A stretch of DNA of 64,000 bases from Acetoanaerobium sticklandii (GTDB lineage: Bacteria > Bacillota > Clostridia > Peptostreptococcales > Filifactoraceae). How positions within the stretch are numbered: the first letter of the stretch is position 1; the number at the start of each line of letters is the position of its first letter. The notes beneath the pieces are model-generated. The model saw nothing but the letters and a program-made list of their open reading frames with translations, searched no databases and had not been told where the DNA came from. Both the position numbers and the translations under genes were made by a program. This document shows, piece after piece, positions 62,892 to 64,000 of this stretch. Location: the NCBI RefSeq assembly GCF_000196455.1, contig NC_014614.1, positions 17,501 through 81,500 on the forward strand. The letters run 5' to 3'.

Positions 62892-63497
62892 ATGAAAACA
62901 TTTGAGGATAAGTCACGTGAAAGTTATAATCAAAAAGCGGATAACTATGATGAAACTCCTGAAGGTATATTCACATTGAAATTCAAAAAACTTTTATTAG
63001 AAGAGATGATTATAGATACAAATAGCAAAATTTTAGATGTTGCTTGTGGAAATGCTACATTTCTTAAAATGTTATCAAACAATCACAGTATCAAAGGTTA
63101 TGGTATAGATATTTCAGAAAAGATGATTGAAAATGCCAAAAAAAGCTGTTCTGATATGATATTTGAAGTAAGTAGTTGCGAACATACCTCTTTTGGTAAT
63201 GAAATGTTTGATATAGTAACAGTTTGCGCCGCCTACCATCACTTTCCTGACCCAAAATCGTTTGCTAAAGAGATGAGGCGAATATTAAAGCCAAAAGGAG
63301 TAGTCTATATAGCTGATATCTACTATCCATTAATCATTCGTGCAATTTTAAATCCATTTGTACCACTATCAAAAGCAGGAGATGTCAAATTTTATTCTCC
63401 AAAAGAAATAAAGCTAAATTTTGAAGAATGTGGCTTTGAAATTTTCAAATTCAAAATAGATGGGCATATTCAAATTAATGCGTTTAGGAGGATATGA
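62892..63497 (+). CDS. class I SAM-dependent methyltransferase
   Basis: A 201-residue methyltransferase of the UbiE/Methyltransf_11 type. The start ATG 62892 is chosen because a GGGGAG lies upstream and the sequence begins KTFEDKSRESYNQKADNYDETPEG, usual for the group; the upstream in-frame TTG extension is rejected. Motif I ILDVACGNATFLKML lies about 44-58, motif II GIDISEKMIENAKK about 72-85, and the motif IV-like FDIVTVCAAYHHFPDP about 108-123. Small-molecule or lipid methylation is likely; the substrate cannot be inferred. It is monocistronic, followed by a terminator. Confidence 0.88.
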   Translation: MKTFEDKSRESYNQKADNYDETPEGIFTLKFKKLLLEEMIIDTNSKILDVACGNATFLKMLSNNHSIKGYGIDISEKMIENAKKSCSDMIFEVSSCEHTSFGNEMFDIVTVCAAYHHFPDPKSFAKEMRRILKPKGVVYIADIYYPLIIRAILNPFVPLSKAGDVKFYSPKEIKLNFEECGFEIFKFKIDGHIQINAFRRI

Positions 63498-63547
63498 AGA
63501 TATTTGATTAATACAAACCTAAAAGTATTGAAATTTCAATGTAAATT

Positions 63548-63581
63548 GAGAAGCAGAATTTAAATTCCAGCTTCTTTTTTG
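63548..63581 (+). terminator. terminator of the methyltransferase gene
   Basis: The stem agaagc..gaattt / aaattc..gcttct is followed by TTTTTT. Confidence 0.8.
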
Positions 63582-63841
63582 TTTTTTGAATCAAATTTGA
63601 ATCAAAAAATTTTGCTATTTCATATTTTGAATAATTTTATTGAAGATTTTTTACTATATTTCAAAAACTTAAGATTTTCTGAAATAAGGCATAACTTTAA
63701 CTTTCCTTATTTCAAATTAAGAATCATAAATCTTCTTCTCATTTCGTAGTGCATCAAAGAATAATTCAAGTCTCCTTATTTCAGATTCTTATAAAGGGAA
63801 TTCATTTAATATATAGAAGCTGTACTCCTATTTTTATATAA
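63582..63841. other. A/T-rich region before the RhuM remnant
   Basis: No ORF with a start and ribosome site, RNA gene or strong hairpin was recognised in these 260 bases. The N-terminal part expected for the RhuM-like frame is missing here. Confidence 0.4.
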
Positions 63842-64000
63842 AAAATCAATATAAAGGTTAAACAGGCAACAACTAAACTATTTGATAGAAATATAAAAAC
63901 AACAGGAAACCATATAAATAATGCTCTCAAAGGGGAACTGGATAGTTCAGTTGTCGCAAAATTTGCTACAACTGATACTGATGAAAAATCTACGAATTAA
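63842..64000 (+). pseudogene. decayed fragment of a RhuM-family (virulence/DinD-like) gene
   Basis: An open frame of 52 codons has no start codon and begins right after a stop (63839). It reads ...ATTKLFDRNIKTTGNHINNAL, then LKGELDSSVVAKFATTDTDE... and ends in TAA at the window edge. This matches the helix-turn-helix part of RhuM-family proteins, where LFDRDIKTIGKHINNAL...SVVAKFATTATDGKTY is common. The roughly 20 N-terminal residues and everything after DGK are absent, and changes such as DTDEKSTN plus a stop show decay. RhuM genes are mobile-element or toxin-associated, so this may be the edge of an old insertion. Sequence beyond the window could extend it. Confidence 0.6.

Overview
The window is a stretch of a low-GC Gram-positive chromosome of clostridial type. 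The evidence is A/T-rich codon use, AGGAGG-like ribosome sites on most genes, two T-box leaders, a GAAC-N4-GTTC LexA box, an AspRS-GatC fusion, and a gene set for amino-acid use (histidine, arginine/ornithine, serine/threonine). An amino-acid-fermenting Peptostreptococcaceae-like organism (Acetoanaerobium or relative) would fit, but that is inference; the 23S sequence at the left edge could settle it. Most genes are vertically organised housekeeping or metabolic operons. I see no insertion sequence, prophage, tRNA gene or CRISPR array.

Layout. 1-1732: 3' half of a 23S rRNA gene, 5S rRNA and a terminator. 1970-3447: asd and a small membrane protein. 3536-9011: a consensus promoter, a T-box leader whose specifier reads best as an asparagine codon, then aspS-gatC (fused), gatA and gatB, i.e. 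the machinery for indirect Asn-tRNA (and Gln-tRNA) formation. 9313-12753: pyruvate carboxylase. 12919-17583: a TetR regulator facing a YpeB-like membrane protein, a RocB-like M20 peptidase and a CPBP protease. 17950-24243: hutH and hutU followed by a three-gene OpuC/ProU-type ABC transporter. 24362-28582: two convergent chemotaxis receptors. 28839-33331: a large BTAD/ATPase/TPR regulator and a beta-repeat lipoprotein preceded by 11-bp direct repeats. 33654-38703: sstT and a four-gene OpuC-type osmoprotectant transporter under a repeat-rich promoter.

38808-43008 (minus strand): speA, then separately speD-speE-speB. Together these make spermidine from arginine via agmatine and putrescine. They are followed by an ornithine-racemase-like gene (43196), a YibE/F membrane protein and alkaline phosphatase. 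47063-47810 is a 750-bp region with hairpins, a duplicated 14-bp motif and a micro-ORF with a good ribosome site. 47811-51518: UPF0182 protein and an MscS channel. 51886-52488: rubrerythrin. 52515-54187: serine T-box and serS. 54242-56526: cytoplasmic alpha-amylase and a radical SAM protein. 56590-58121 (minus): a LexA-controlled Y-family polymerase coupled to a 60-residue protein. 58480-59991: an amino-acid permease. 60122-63497: poorly characterised genes, a YgjP-type metallopeptidase and a methyltransferase. The right edge holds a decayed RhuM-type fragment.

I did not find a clear new defence or mobile system. The most interesting signals are regulatory: the Asn-type T-box over an AspRS-GatC fusion, the inverted-repeat array between speA and speD, the repeat-rich opuC promoter, the direct repeats ahead of the lipoprotein gene, and the unexplained region upstream of phoA.
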